In this document: positions 17,382 to 26,721 of the stretch, in pieces
Layout: every line of letters begins with the position of its first letter
Numbering within the stretch: position 1 is the stretch's first letter
NCBI GenBank assembly: GCA_003218375.1
Contig: QHNH01000024.1
Span: 46,913-110,912 of the forward strand
Origin: Verrucomicrobiota bacterium
GTDB lineage: Bacteria > Verrucomicrobiota > Verrucomicrobiia > Chthoniobacterales > UBA10450
Length of the DNA: 64,000 nt
Reading direction: 5' to 3'
The notes under the pieces: model-generated
Database searches by the model: none
What the model saw: only the letters and a program-made list of their open reading frames with translations
Told to the model about the DNA's origin: nothing
Translations under genes and position numbers: made by a program

Positions 17382-18179
17382 ATGCGCATTCTCACCTCCT
17401 TTTTTTGTCTCTTGCTCTCGATTTCGAGCCTGGCCCGGGCGGATGAGACCGTGCGGCAGGTCCAGGAAGAATTGCGCAAGCGCAATCTCTACTTCGGCAA
17501 TATCGATGGCCAGACGAGCCCGGTCCTGGTCGACGCGCTGAAACGTTACCAGACGCGGAAGGGATTCGCGGTCACCGGCAAAGTGGACCAGGACACCGCG
17601 ACCTCGCTCCATGTTCAGGTGGCGACGGTTGCCGCGAAGACGCTGCCCGATATGCCGGTGCTGAAAAGCGATACCGCGAGCGCGTTACCCGAATCGCAGC
17701 GCTTGGTTTTACAAAGAGAGGCGGAAGAGAAACCGGACCTGACACCCAATCCGCCTCCGCCGGCTGAATCGCCCGCGGCCGGGCAGGATCTCACGCCGGA
17801 GCGGGTGAATAAGCTGGTGCAGGATTATCTCCGCGATGCCGAGACCGCCGACGTCGCGGCCCAGGTCAAATACTACGCCTTCCCGGTCCGCTATTTCGAT
17901 CACGGTGCGGTCTCGCAGCAATTCGTCACCCAGGATACCAGCAATTACGTCAAACGCTGGCCCGAACGGAAATACACACTCACTGGCCCGGTGAACTTTT
18001 TTGCCTCGGGAAAAGAGGGCGAAACCGAAGTCGAATTCACCATCGTTTTTGATCTGCGGAGCGCGGCCCGAACGACCAAAAACAAGGCCGCCGGGCGGAC
18101 GAAGAACTGGTGGACCATCCAGGGGACCGGTGACGAATTGAAAATAGTTGCCATTCGGGAGGCACGCATACGCGAATAA
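17382..18179 (+). CDS. Secreted peptidoglycan-binding (PG_binding_1) protein
   Basis: This 265-residue protein has a clear signal peptide (MRILTSFFCLLLSISSLARA, cleavage near residue 20). A single PG_binding_1 repeat follows (about residues 24-75: VRQVQEELRKRNLYFGNIDG, then LKRYQTRKGFAVTGKVDQDT). A proline-rich linker precedes a C-terminal domain of about 130 residues with TPERVNKLVQDYLRDAE and YAFPVRYFDHG, which resembles small nuclear-transport-factor-like domains. It is exported to the periplasm or envelope, where the PG-binding repeat can contact peptidoglycan. It lies upstream of the histidine kinase on the same strand. Confidence 0.82.
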   Translation: MRILTSFFCLLLSISSLARADETVRQVQEELRKRNLYFGNIDGQTSPVLVDALKRYQTRKGFAVTGKVDQDTATSLHVQVATVAAKTLPDMPVLKSDTASALPESQRLVLQREAEEKPDLTPNPPPPAESPAAGQDLTPERVNKLVQDYLRDAETADVAAQVKYYAFPVRYFDHGAVSQQFVTQDTSNYVKRWPERKYTLTGPVNFFASGKEGETEVEFTIVFDLRSAARTTKNKAAGRTKNWWTIQGTGDELKIVAIREARIRE

Positions 18180-18261
18180 ATAGATGGAGAAGCCGTCTGA
18201 ATCGGGCTTGGGCGAAGGCGCCCGGTCCTGAAGGGAGGCAGCGCGATGTTGTGAGATAGAA

Positions 18262-20490
18262 ATGAAAGTCCAAACCAAGATCACGCTTCTGCTCCTGGCG
18301 GTGGTGGCGATTTTCATGGCCGGCCTCTGGGCCTTTCGCGCCTTCGACCAGCAGAAGTTTCGCCAGATCCGAACGAACCGGCTCGTCGAAGCCAAACGCG
18401 CCTTCGACGCTTTTCTGGCCAAGGACGGCGAGCCGTTGGAAACCCTCGCTGATTATGACACGACCTGGGATGCCATGGTCCAGGCGATCCGGAGCAGGAA
18501 TCTCCGATGGCTGGACGAGAATGTGAGTCACGAAAGCCTTCAGGCTTACAAGGCACACGCGGCCTGGATCTACAGCCCAGACAGGACCCTCCTCTATTCG
18601 CGCAATGCTATTCCCGTCGATCCCGAGCTGGACAAGGCCGAAGCGGAAAAGCGAAGCACCATCAAGCCGCCTGATCTTCCCCTGCCCCCCGAAGCGTTCG
18701 ATGAGCTTTTCGCAAAACAAGCGACAGCTCATTTTTTCATCAAAGTCGGGGACGACTGGATGGAGATCCGCGGCGCTACCGTCCACGGTTCGAAAGACTA
18801 CGCGCGCCAGACTCCCCAACAGGGCTTCTTCTTCGTCGGCCGCTTCTGGAATAAGCCGACGCTGGAAGAGATGGCTCTCTTCTCGAACACCAACCTCAGT
18901 CTGGTATTCGGGCGCGAGCCACCGCGGGAAATTGTGGAGGATGGTTTGACGGCGTTTACCAAGATTTTACCTGGGTGGGACGGTCAGACGGTAGCCTATC
19001 TTCTCATCCGAAACGAAATGCCGGTCGTCCGGTTGCTCAACCGCTCGAACGAGCGCCTGATCATCTCGCTCTTTGTTTTCGCGCTCGTGCTGCTCCTCTT
19101 GATCTACTGGTCGGTCGTGCGCTGGGTCAGCCACCCGCTCCGCCGGATCATGGAAACTTTGAAGCGGAACGACCCGAAACCGATCGAGCGCCTGTGCTGG
19201 GACCACTCCGAATTCGGCGAGATGGCGCGGACCAGCAAGAAATTCTTCGAGCAGCGCGACAACCTGGTGCGGGAAATGGAAGAGCGCCGCGTGACCGAGG
19301 AAGCATTGCGCAAGAGCGAGGAAGAGCTGCGCCATTCGCAAAAAATGGAAGCGGTCGGCCGGCTGGCGGGAGGCGTGGCGCATGATTTCAACAACCTGCT
19401 CACCGCGATCATCGGTTACGCGGAATTGATCGCGACGCGGACCAGCAGCAACTCGCTGGCGAAACAGAACGCGGAATTGATTCGCAAAGCCGGCGAACAG
19501 GCAGCCGCCCTGACGCGGCAACTGCTTGCCTTCAGCCGGAAACAAATCCTGCAGCCGAAGGTCATCGACTTGAACGCGCTCGTTCTCGAAATGGAAAAAC
19601 TGTTGCGGCGGGTGATCGGCGAGCGGTTCGATTTGCAATCGCATCCGGACGCTGAAAACGGACGCGTGAAAGCCGATCCGAGCCAGCTCGAGCAGGTCGT
19701 ATTGAACCTCGGCGTCAACGCGCGCGACGCGATGCCGCGCGGCGGCAAACTGATCATTCGCACCGAGAACGTGCGGCTCGATCGCAAAACCGCCCCCCAG
19801 ATTGCCGCGTCTCTGGCGCCGGGCGATTACGTCATGCTTTCGGTCACCGATACCGGAGCGGGCATGGACGAAGAAACGAAATCGCACATCTTCGAACCCT
19901 TCTTTACCACAAAAGGCCCGGGGAAAGGGACCGGTCTCGGCCTCGCTACCGTGTACGGAATTGTGCGCCAGACCGGCGGTGGCATCTCGGTGGAAAGCGA
20001 ACCCGGCAAAGGCAGCATCTTCCGGATTTATCTTCCGCAGGAATCAGGGCCGGTCGATTTAAGCCGGACGCCGCTGACGCCCATCGAGAAATCGGACAAC
20101 TTCGAGACGGTGCTGGTGGTCGAGGATGAAGACATCGTCCGCGAATTAGTTTGCGAGGTACTCGAAGACCAGGGTTACAATGTCCTTTGCGCCCGCGATG
20201 GCATCGAAGCGCTCAACATGGCCGAGGATTTCGATGGCCCGATCCATCTCCTGGTGACCGACGTCATCATGCCCCACATGAATGGCCACGAACTGGCTGG
20301 AAAACTCAGCCAGCTCCGGCCCGACATGAAGATCCTTTACGTTTCCGGTTATTCCGACCACGAAATCGGAGACCATGGTTTGCTCGATCCTCACTACGAA
20401 CTGCTCCAGAAACCGTTCACCCCCCAGACCCTCGCGCGCAAAATCCGCGAAGTGATTCGCGAGGGCCAGTATGCCGCTACCGCCAAATAA
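18262..20490 (+). CDS. Hybrid sensor histidine kinase with CHASE4-type sensor and receiver
   Basis: This 742-residue membrane kinase has transmembrane helix 1 at about residues 7-27, then an extracytoplasmic CHASE4-like sensor (about 40-255; DYDTTWDAMVQAIRSRN, WIYSPDRTLLYSRN). Helix 2 (about 267-290) is followed by a HAMP-like linker. HisKA carries phospho-acceptor His374 in GVAHDFNNLLTAIIGYAE. The ATPase domain has an N box (VVLNLGVNARDAMPRGG), G1 (SVTDTGAGMDEE) and G2 (GKGTGLGLATVYGIV). The C-terminal receiver has phospho-acceptor Asp667 in LLVTDVIMPHMNG and a closing LLQKPF. The ligand is unknown. Its end overlaps the next gene by 20 bases, so the two are translationally linked. Confidence 0.93.
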   Translation: MKVQTKITLLLLAVVAIFMAGLWAFRAFDQQKFRQIRTNRLVEAKRAFDAFLAKDGEPLETLADYDTTWDAMVQAIRSRNLRWLDENVSHESLQAYKAHAAWIYSPDRTLLYSRNAIPVDPELDKAEAEKRSTIKPPDLPLPPEAFDELFAKQATAHFFIKVGDDWMEIRGATVHGSKDYARQTPQQGFFFVGRFWNKPTLEEMALFSNTNLSLVFGREPPREIVEDGLTAFTKILPGWDGQTVAYLLIRNEMPVVRLLNRSNERLIISLFVFALVLLLLIYWSVVRWVSHPLRRIMETLKRNDPKPIERLCWDHSEFGEMARTSKKFFEQRDNLVREMEERRVTEEALRKSEEELRHSQKMEAVGRLAGGVAHDFNNLLTAIIGYAELIATRTSSNSLAKQNAELIRKAGEQAAALTRQLLAFSRKQILQPKVIDLNALVLEMEKLLRRVIGERFDLQSHPDAENGRVKADPSQLEQVVLNLGVNARDAMPRGGKLIIRTENVRLDRKTAPQIAASLAPGDYVMLSVTDTGAGMDEETKSHIFEPFFTTKGPGKGTGLGLATVYGIVRQTGGGISVESEPGKGSIFRIYLPQESGPVDLSRTPLTPIEKSDNFETVLVVEDEDIVRELVCEVLEDQGYNVLCARDGIEALNMAEDFDGPIHLLVTDVIMPHMNGHELAGKLSQLRPDMKILYVSGYSDHEIGDHGLLDPHYELLQKPFTPQTLARKIREVIREGQYAATAK

Positions 20491-20926
20491 TCGCAGGCGC
20501 GGATGGCTGCGCCTGGGCGTGGCGATCCTGTCGTTAGGTCTGCCGCTCCCTTCCTCCGCGCAGATGGTGAACCCAACGAAGCCGCCGGCGCTGAAAAAGC
20601 CGGCCACGATCGAAGGCACCGCGATGTGGTACCGCGTCCCACCGAATTCGCTCGCGAAACGACGCGCCGGCAAAGATGAGCTGACGGCGGCGCATAATCG
20701 TCTGCCGCTCGGCACCCGGGTGCGCGTCACTCATCTCGGAAACGGCAGGAGCGTTGTCGTCCGCATCACCGATCGCGGAATAACCACCCGGCACGCGGTT
20801 ATTGACCTGTGCCAGGAAGCGGCGGCGAAATTGGACATGATTCACGAAGGATCGGCCCGGGTCCGATTGGAAATTTTACCGGACGACAAAGCAACCGCGT
20901 CGAAAACCAAAGCCGCGGCCTGGTAA
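20471..20926 (+). CDS. RlpA-like double-psi beta-barrel lipid/peptidoglycan protein
   Basis: This 151-residue exported protein has a signal peptide (charged start MPLPPNNRRRGWLRLG, hydrophobic core, SSAQ cleavage region). The DPBB domain then shows ATIEGTAMWYRVPPNSLAKRR, LTAAHNRLPLGTRVRVTHLGNG and VVRITDRGITTRHAVIDLCQEAA, the classic RlpA pattern. The aspartate in RITDRG corresponds to the catalytic-type position. RlpA proteins act at septal peptidoglycan as lytic transglycosylases or binders. There is no SPOR domain, so it is the short form. It starts inside the histidine-kinase gene and ends 6 bases from the converging membrane protein gene. Confidence 0.87.
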   Translation: MPLPPNNRRRGWLRLGVAILSLGLPLPSSAQMVNPTKPPALKKPATIEGTAMWYRVPPNSLAKRRAGKDELTAAHNRLPLGTRVRVTHLGNGRSVVVRITDRGITTRHAVIDLCQEAAAKLDMIHEGSARVRLEILPDDKATASKTKAAAW

Positions 20927-20932
20927 TCCCGA

Positions 20933-21889
20933 TTATCCTGCTGGAGCGATCGGCGGCGGCGGCGAGGAGGGCGTGGCGGGCGAAGCGAATCCCACCGTCG
21001 CCCAGACGTCATATTGGTCGCCGAATTGGCGGAGAAACAAGAGCCGATAAGCCGCGAGCCAAACGATCGCAGGCAAAAGCAGCACCGTGCTGATGTAGGG
21101 AAGAGCGCCGACACAACAGGTCGCGCATGCGACAATCGTCCCGGCAACGGCGACGCCAAGCGCCAGCGCAATCATAAACAAAACGAACAGGACAAACGGC
21201 CCCGGATTGTGAAAGACAAGTTTGGTGACGTCGACGAGCGCTTCACGGGCGAGACAGCGCCGCCGGTACATGACCGGGACCATCAAGTGGGAGATCAACG
21301 AAAAGAACACGGCGAAAATCACAAAAATAAATCCGAAGCAGATCAAGGGAACGAGAAGTAATCCGAAATTGGCGGCCGCGTTTTCGTTGTGAGAGAAGAA
21401 ACCGAGCGGCAGGACAACCACCACAATGAGAAGGGCCGTTAGCAAAACCGCCCCGAAAGCCACCACGAGGGAGAAGAGAAAGTAGCTGTTCCCTTCCCGT
21501 CGATATTCGCGCCACGGCTCTACGATCGCCGCGCGATTTTTCACCACGCAGTCAGTGAAGATGAACCGGCCGCGGGACGAAACCCACATCCAGACAAGGG
21601 CGATAACGATCCCAACCAGCACCCCAATCACAATCAGCGCGATGAGCCATGCCGGGATGGTCGAATCGGAAAAATCGCCGTGACGATGCAGACGATAGTT
21701 CCAATCTCCGCGGCTCCACTGGTTCCATCGGGAATTCAGGCCGCCACCCCAACTGCCGGAAAGAAAAGCGGCAAACGCGATCGTAAGCCATCTCACCAGA
21801 TCGAACGGGCGAAAGAGCATCGCCTTCATCCATTCGAACGCGACGCCGAAGGGCGCCAGGATTTGAATCTTTGCCGGGTTCCCGTTCAT
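20933..21889 (-). CDS. Multi-pass membrane protein of unknown function (DUF7544-like)
   Basis: This is a 318-residue protein with about six hydrophobic segments. The N-terminal region is ILAPFGVAFEWMKAMLFRPF, followed by WLTIAFAAFLSGSWGGG. A helix around residues 85-105 (ALIVIGVLVGIVIALVWMW) precedes SSRGRFIFTDCVVKNRA. Further long helices fill 140-270, and the C-terminus is proline-rich (SSPPPPIAPAG). The 'F.P....W.K..LF.PF....W' start and the SRG..F...DCVV motif are characteristic of a family of predicted membrane proteins with no known role. It converges on the RlpA-like gene. Confidence 0.75.
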   Translation of the reverse strand: MNGNPAKIQILAPFGVAFEWMKAMLFRPFDLVRWLTIAFAAFLSGSWGGGLNSRWNQWSRGDWNYRLHRHGDFSDSTIPAWLIALIVIGVLVGIVIALVWMWVSSRGRFIFTDCVVKNRAAIVEPWREYRREGNSYFLFSLVVAFGAVLLTALLIVVVVLPLGFFSHNENAAANFGLLLVPLICFGFIFVIFAVFFSLISHLMVPVMYRRRCLAREALVDVTKLVFHNPGPFVLFVLFMIALALGVAVAGTIVACATCCVGALPYISTVLLLPAIVWLAAYRLLFLRQFGDQYDVWATVGFASPATPSSPPPPIAPAG

Positions 21890-22100
21890 GTGCGCAATTG
21901 ACCCCTTAATCTCGAAAAGTTCAAGCCGTCTCGACCAGCGGCGACCCCCAGAGCCAGGGACCTAAGATTCTGGATCATATCCAATGAGATGCCGCCCAGC
22001 CCGCTTTTAGATTCAAGAATCGCAGGCCGCCCGGGAAGCCGTCCGCTGGCTCTTAGAGTTCGGGGGTTTTACACCGCCGCTTCGTAGGCTTTACTCGGAA

Positions 22101-22391
22101 ATGGCCCGGCCGAAACTCGAAACGCCTCACGTCTGCCCAGTCTGCGGTGAGGATGTCCCGCGAGGTTCCCTCGCTTGCCCCGCTTGCGGTGCGGATCACA
22201 ATTCGGGATGGCGAGCGGATGCCAACGCGCACGATGCGCTCGATTTGCCGGACGATGACTTCGATTACGATGAATTCGTTCGCCGCGAGTTTTCGCCGGG
22301 GGTGAAACCAGCCGGGATAAAAGCGGTCTGGTGGATTACGGCGATAATCCTTCTCGCGCTCTGTCTTGCTTTATACTTTTTCAAGAGCTGA
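22101..22391 (+). CDS. Small zinc-ribbon protein with C-terminal membrane anchor
   Basis: This is a 96-residue protein. Residues 12-30 form a four-cysteine zinc ribbon (CPVCGEDVPRGSLACPACG). A very acidic stretch follows (LPDDDFDYDEFVRREF). Residues about 73-94 are one hydrophobic helix (WWITAIILLALCLALYFF) ending in a lysine, so it is tail-anchored. The function is unknown. It precedes the phosphatase-SHMT fusion by about 90 bases on the same strand. The 211 bases upstream (21890-22100) contain no recognisable gene. Confidence 0.75.
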   Translation: MARPKLETPHVCPVCGEDVPRGSLACPACGADHNSGWRADANAHDALDLPDDDFDYDEFVRREFSPGVKPAGIKAVWWITAIILLALCLALYFFKS

Positions 22392-22484
22392 CAGGCCAAG
22401 ATCGGCCGCACGTCCTCCGCCGCCGCGTTGACTTGATTCCGTTTGATTCTAGTTTGCCCTGCCGGCACGCGCCGGCCGGAAATC

Positions 22485-24293
22485 GTGAAAAGCGTCCTCT
22501 TCGTTTGCACGGGAAATATTTGCCGGAGCCCGATGGCGGAAGGCCTCTTCCGTCGTCTTCTTGGCAACCGCAAGGAGATCGAGGTCGCTTCCGCCGGCGT
22601 CCACGCGGTGCGCGGGCAACCGCCCAGCCTGCACGCGATCCACGTCTGCGAACAGGAAGGCGTGGACATTCGCGGCGTCCGCAGCCAGCCGCTCACCGCC
22701 ACCCTGGTCGACCGCGCCACCCACATTTTCGCCATGACCGGCGCGCATCTTGAAACCATTCACACCTTCTTCCCCCAGGCAGCGGACAAGACTTATTTGC
22801 TCCGCGAATTCGAGGAGCCGGGCATGACGGTCTGGCGCGATGTGCCGGACCCGATCGGCTGCAGCCGCGATGTTTATACCGTCTGCGCGGCCACGATCAA
22901 AAACGCTTTACCGACCGTGCTCGCGTTCGTAGAACAAAGCGAACTCGCGGTCCCCGCAAAATCGCGCGGCGGCGGAATTTCCTCTTTTACCATGGCAGAC
23001 CAGCCTAACGACACCCGGGCCGCTTCGAATTCTCCCGCGTCGTCGGGTTCCGCCGGCGGTGGCGGATTGCGCATCGTCGATCCGGAAATTTTTGAGGCGA
23101 TCCAGGCGGAAGAAAAACGCCAGCGCGAAAACATCGAACTGATCGCGTCGGAAAATTTCACGAGCCGCGCGGTGATGGAAGCGCAGGGCAGCGTCCTGAC
23201 GAACAAGTATGCCGAGGGTTACCCGAAGAAACGTTGGTACGGCGGCTGTGAGAACGTCGACACCGCGGAGCAGCTCGCGATCGACCGCGCGAAGCAGCTC
23301 TTCGGTTGCGAGCATGTGAACGTCCAGCCGCACAGCGGCGCCCAGGCAAACATGGCTGTTTACTTCGCGATGCTAAAACCGGGCGACAAGATTCTCGCCA
23401 TGAACCTCGCCCACGGCGGCCATCTCACCCACGGCCATCCGGCAAATTTCTCCGGCAAATTTTACGAAGTCTCGCAGTACGGCGTCAGCGCCGAGACCGA
23501 GCAGATCGATTACGACGCTTTGCAGAAACAAGCCGAGGAAGTTCGCCCGGCCATGATCACCGCCGGCGCGTCCGCTTATCCGCGCATCATCGATTTCCCG
23601 CGGCTCCGCCAAATCGCCGATTCCGTCGGCGCGATCTTGTTCATCGACATGGCGCACATCGCGGGACTCGTCGCGGGCGGACAACATCCCACTCCCATTC
23701 CGCACGCCCAGTTTGTCACCACCACCACGCACAAGAGTTTGCGCGGCCCGCGCGGCGGTATCGTGATGTGCACCGCCGAACACGCCAAGGCCATCGACGC
23801 CACCGTGTTCCCCGGCGTGCAGGGCGGTCCGCTCATGCACGTCATCGCGGCCAAGGCCGTTTGCTTTCACGAAGCGCTCCAGCCGCAGTTCCGCGATTAC
23901 CAGCGGCAGGTGGTGGTAAACGCGAAAGCGCTCGCCGCCGGGTTAGCGAAGCATGGCTACCGCATCACCTCTGGCGGCACCGACAACCATCTCATGCTCG
24001 TCGATCTTCGGCCGAAGGACATCAACGGAAAGGTCGCGCAGGAAGTCCTCGACCGTGCCGGCATCACCGTGAACAAGAACGGCATCCCCTTCGACACCTA
24101 CCCCATTTTCAAACCCGGCGGCATCCGCGTCGGCACCCCGGCCGTCACCACCCGCGGGATGAAAGAAGAAGAAATGCTCGACATCGCCGACCTGATGAAC
24201 GACGCCCTGAACCGCCGCGACGATGCGAATGCCCTCGAAGAAATCCGCAGCAAAGTCCGCGAGCTGACCCGCCGTTTTCCATTGCCGAGCTAG
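22485..24293 (+). CDS. glyA: Fusion: low-molecular-weight protein tyrosine phosphatase + serine hydroxymethyltransferase
   Basis: One frame encodes two complete enzymes. From the GTG at 22485 the first ~145 residues are a low-molecular-weight phosphatase. The P-loop CTGNICRS has the CX5R nucleophile and arginine at residues 8-14, and the general-acid loop is DVPDPIG. A linker rich in Ser, Gly and Ala (about residues 160-195) leads to a full [52 protein letters not shown], the PLP lysine in [14 protein letters not shown], and [25 protein letters not shown] makes glycine and methylene-THF from serine. A TTG at 22443 would lengthen the start. An ATG at 22993 could give free SHMT but has no good ribosome site. 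Confidence 0.9.
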   Translation: MKSVLFVCTGNICRSPMAEGLFRRLLGNRKEIEVASAGVHAVRGQPPSLHAIHVCEQEGVDIRGVRSQPLTATLVDRATHIFAMTGAHLETIHTFFPQAADKTYLLREFEEPGMTVWRDVPDPIGCSRDVYTVCAATIKNALPTVLAFVEQSELAVPAKSRGGGISSFTMADQPNDTRAASNSPASSGSAGGGGLRIVDPEIFEAIQAEEKRQRENIELIASENFTSRAVMEAQGSVLTNKYAEGYPKKRWYGGCENVDTAEQLAIDRAKQLFGCEHVNVQPHSGAQANMAVYFAMLKPGDKILAMNLAHGGHLTHGHPANFSGKFYEVSQYGVSAETEQIDYDALQKQAEEVRPAMITAGASAYPRIIDFPRLRQIADSVGAILFIDMAHIAGLVAGGQHPTPIPHAQFVTTTTHKSLRGPRGGIVMCTAEHAKAIDATVFPGVQGGPLMHVIAAKAVCFHEALQPQFRDYQRQVVVNAKALAAGLAKHGYRITSGGTDNHLMLVDLRPKDINGKVAQEVLDRAGITVNKNGIPFDTYPIFKPGGIRVGTPAVTTRGMKEEEMLDIADLMNDALNRRDDANALEEIRSKVRELTRRFPLPS

Positions 24294-24509
24294 GTGAACG
24301 CGATGAAAACGAAAACAGTTGGCAAACGCCCCCCGCCCAAAACGCCGGAGGAATTCCACGCGCTCGGTGCGATTCTCGATCGCGAGATCGAGGCGCTCCG
24401 CGTGGGCCCTCGCGATAGTTTCGTTTTCAAGGCGCGGACCTGGGAGGATCTAGAGCGCTTCCAAACCGAGCGCTTGCGCGCGAGACAGCGTGCCGCTGCG
24501 CGGCGATGA
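24294..24509 (+). CDS. Small basic protein of unknown function, partner of the nucleotidyltransferase gene
   Basis: This is a 71-residue protein starting at the GTG right after the SHMT stop codon, or at ATG 24303 (MKTKTVGKRPPPKTPEEFHA). It is basic at both ends, with a central RVGPRDSFVFKARTWEDLERF and a final RLRARQRAAARR. No family is recognised. It overlaps the following nucleotidyltransferase by 4 bases (ATGA), so the two are co-translated. A short charged protein just upstream of a nucleotidyltransferase fits a toxin-antitoxin layout, but this is inference. Confidence 0.6.
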   Translation: MNAMKTKTVGKRPPPKTPEEFHALGAILDREIEALRVGPRDSFVFKARTWEDLERFQTERLRARQRAAARR

Positions 24510-24955
24510 ACGAAGCAGCGCCGTTATTGCGTGTCTGCTCCCTGCTGAACGAACATCGCGCACGGTATTTGATAGTAGGAGCTCGGGCTTGCTGGCTCCA
24601 CGGCTACATCCGCGCCACGATGGACGTAGATATCCTGGTTCCCGAGGATCTCGAAAACCATGCCCGGGTCATAACAGCTCTCTCAGAGCTTAAGGATCAC
24701 GCCGCTGCTGAACTGACGCCGCAGGATTTAGTCGACAACGTCGTCGTAAAGATCGCGGACGAAGTCGAAGTGGATGTGAGTACCCGAGCGTGGAAAATTA
24801 CCTACGCTGACGCGATAGGCACCTCGCTTAAGGCGATCATTCAAGATATCGAAATCCCTTATGTCGATTTGAGGACGTTGGTCGCGAGTAAGCAAACGCA
24901 CCGCGATCAGGATCAAGTCGACGTTCAACGTTTGTTATCGCCGGATCGACAATAA
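24506..24955 (+). CDS. Nucleotidyltransferase-fold protein (DUF6036/AbiEii-like)
   Basis: This 149-residue protein has a conserved start, LLNEHRARYLIVGARACWLHG. Then comes IRATMDVDILVPED, where the two aspartates (DVD) fit the metal motif of polymerase-beta-like nucleotidyltransferases. A second acidic site is VEVDVSTRAWKI, followed by IPYVDLRTLVASKQTHRDQDQVDVQRL near the C-terminus. The last block (lysine followed by aspartates) is typical of MNT/AbiEii-type proteins. These transfer NMP to tRNA or protein and often act in toxin-antitoxin or phage-defence pairs. The ATG at 24506 overlaps the upstream small gene by 4 bases. No HEPN partner is adjacent. Confidence 0.72.
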   Translation: MNEAAPLLRVCSLLNEHRARYLIVGARACWLHGYIRATMDVDILVPEDLENHARVITALSELKDHAAAELTPQDLVDNVVVKIADEVEVDVSTRAWKITYADAIGTSLKAIIQDIEIPYVDLRTLVASKQTHRDQDQVDVQRLLSPDRQ

Positions 24956-25019
24956 GAAGCGTTTGGCAAATTTACTCTTACCTAATCGCGAGCAATCTGC
25001 CTAAATCTGGGATCACGCG

Positions 25020-26564
25020 ATGAGCACTTCGGAAACCCAGCAAGCCAATCCCCTCCGCGAAGGTTTGGCGACGCGGGCGGTGCCGCAGGCTTGCAGCGTG
25101 GTGATCTTCGGGGCGACGGGCGACCTGACGATGCGGAAGTTGATTCCGGCGCTCTATAACATCGCAGCGGATGGGGAACTGCCGCCGGCGGTGGCCGTGA
25201 TCGGGTTCGCGCGGCGCAAGAAAACGGACGACGAGTTTCGCAAGGAACAGGAAGAATCGACGAAGAAATTTTCCCGGCAACCGGTCCGCGATGAAATTTG
25301 GAACAGCTTCGCCCAGGCGCTGTTCTATCACCCGAGCGAGTTCCATGATGCCGCCGGTTACAAGAGCCTCGCGGAACGCCTGGAAAAAATCGACAGGGAA
25401 CGCGGCACGGGCGGGAACCGGCTTTTTTATCTGGCGGTCGCGCCGGACCAGTTCGAGGCGATCCTGAAAAATCTCAAGGAAGCCGGGTTGAACAAGCCGA
25501 GCGAGGGAGGCTGGGCGCGCGTCATCGTGGAGAAGCCGTTCGGCACAGATCTGGAGACGGCGCGGGAGCTGAACACGGTCGTGCGCACGGCGTTCGCTGA
25601 GAATCAAACCTACCGGATCGACCATTTCCTCGGGAAAGAAACGGCCCAGAACATTTTAGTTCTTCGGTTCGCGAACGCGATCTTCGAGCCGATCTGGAAC
25701 GGCCGCTACGTGGACCACATCCAAATCACGGCCGCGGAAACGCTCGGCGTCGAGGGTCGCGCCGGCTACTACGAAGGCGCAGGCGCGCTGCGCGACATGG
25801 TGCAGAATCATTTGCTCCAGCTCCTTTGTCTGGTCGCGATGGAACCGCCGACCGATCTCGGCGCGGACAGCATTCGCGACGAAAAGGTGAAGATCGTTCG
25901 GTCGCTTCGCCGGATGACGGCGGAGGAAATCGGCCGCAACGTCGTTCGCGGCCAATATTCCGAAGGCGCCATCAACGGGAAGGACGTGCCGGGATACCGG
26001 AGCGAGAAGAACGTAAAGCCGGACTCGAAGACCGAAACGTTCGTGGCCTTGAAGGTACGGGTGGACGATTGGCGCCTGGCCGACGTGCCAATTTACATTC
26101 GCGTCGGCAAACGGCTTCCGAAATCCGGCACGGAGATTTCGGTCCACTTCAAGAAAGCGCCGGCGGTCTTGTTCAATCGCGAATCGGTTTCACTCGATCA
26201 AAATGTTCTCGTGATCCGGATTCAGCCGGATGAGGGAATTTCGCTGCGGATGCAGGCGAAAGTGCCGGGAACGAGTTTCCGGATCGAGCCAGTGAAGATG
26301 GATTTTCATTACGGAACCTCCTTCGGCAAAGCGAGCCCGGAAGCGTATGAGCGCTTGCTGCTCGACGCGATGAGCGGCGACGCCACGCTCTTCGCCCGCC
26401 GCGATGAAGTGGAAGAAGCCTGGGCTTTCGTAGATCCGATCGAACAGACATGGGTTGCGAAGGAGGACCAGCCCGGCCTCTTTATGTATCCGGCGGGCTC
26501 TTGGGGACCGGAGGAAGCCGATGAACTCCTGGCGCGGGATGGCCGCGCCTGGCGCAGACTATGA
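25020..26564 (+). CDS. zwf: Glucose-6-phosphate 1-dehydrogenase
   Basis: This 514-residue enzyme has the dinucleotide motif FGATGDLTMRKLIPALYNI (about residues 31-49) and IVEKPFGTDLETA. The catalytic RIDHFLGKETAQNI (about residues 199-212) carries the proton-acceptor histidine and substrate lysine. FEPIWNGRYVDHIQIT, EGRAGYYEGAGALRDMVQNH and YIRVGKRLPKSGTEI follow. It oxidises glucose-6-phosphate to 6-phosphogluconolactone with NADP+, the entry to the oxidative pentose phosphate pathway. The ATG at 25020 (MSTSETQQANPLREG) was chosen. opcA follows on the same strand and pgl lies elsewhere in the window. The end is adjacent to an inverted-repeat block before opcA. Confidence 0.96.
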   Translation: MSTSETQQANPLREGLATRAVPQACSVVIFGATGDLTMRKLIPALYNIAADGELPPAVAVIGFARRKKTDDEFRKEQEESTKKFSRQPVRDEIWNSFAQALFYHPSEFHDAAGYKSLAERLEKIDRERGTGGNRLFYLAVAPDQFEAILKNLKEAGLNKPSEGGWARVIVEKPFGTDLETARELNTVVRTAFAENQTYRIDHFLGKETAQNILVLRFANAIFEPIWNGRYVDHIQITAAETLGVEGRAGYYEGAGALRDMVQNHLLQLLCLVAMEPPTDLGADSIRDEKVKIVRSLRRMTAEEIGRNVVRGQYSEGAINGKDVPGYRSEKNVKPDSKTETFVALKVRVDDWRLADVPIYIRVGKRLPKSGTEISVHFKKAPAVLFNRESVSLDQNVLVIRIQPDEGISLRMQAKVPGTSFRIEPVKMDFHYGTSFGKASPEAYERLLLDAMSGDATLFARRDEVEEAWAFVDPIEQTWVAKEDQPGLFMYPAGSWGPEEADELLARDGRAWRRL

Positions 26565-26587
26565 CGGCGAGGACTTTTCTGGGGAGC

Positions 26588-26703
26588 GCACGCGCCTCGC
26601 GTGCTGGCGATGGCGCCCTCGCCATCGCGGACTTTTCATTGCAACCAGCGCCGAACAAAGATTGTTTCGGCGAGGCGCCGAAACCAGCACGCGAGGCGCG
26701 TGC
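26588..26703. repeat. Inverted repeat with inner hairpins between zwf and opcA
   Basis: Arms 26588-26607 and 26684-26703 are a perfect 20-base inverted pair containing CACGCGCCTCGCGTGCTGG. Between them lie two smaller palindromes (GCGATGGCGCCCTCGCCATCGC cut into short stems, and TTTCGGCGAGGCGCCGAAA), so a three-hairpin cruciform is possible. It separates zwf from opcA and ends just before the opcA ribosome site. Confidence 0.85.
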
Positions 26704-26721
26704 GATCCCCAGGAGGAATTG

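Noticed and set aside
21890..22100. A possible tRNA or small RNA in the 211-base gap upstream of the zinc-ribbon gene
   Set aside because: No cloverleaf or T-arm motif was seen, and no clear hairpin with a U-run.
22993..24293. A stand-alone glyA starting at the internal ATG 22993
   Set aside because: No suitable ribosome site precedes it and the frame is continuous with a complete phosphatase, so the fusion is preferred, though internal initiation is not excluded.
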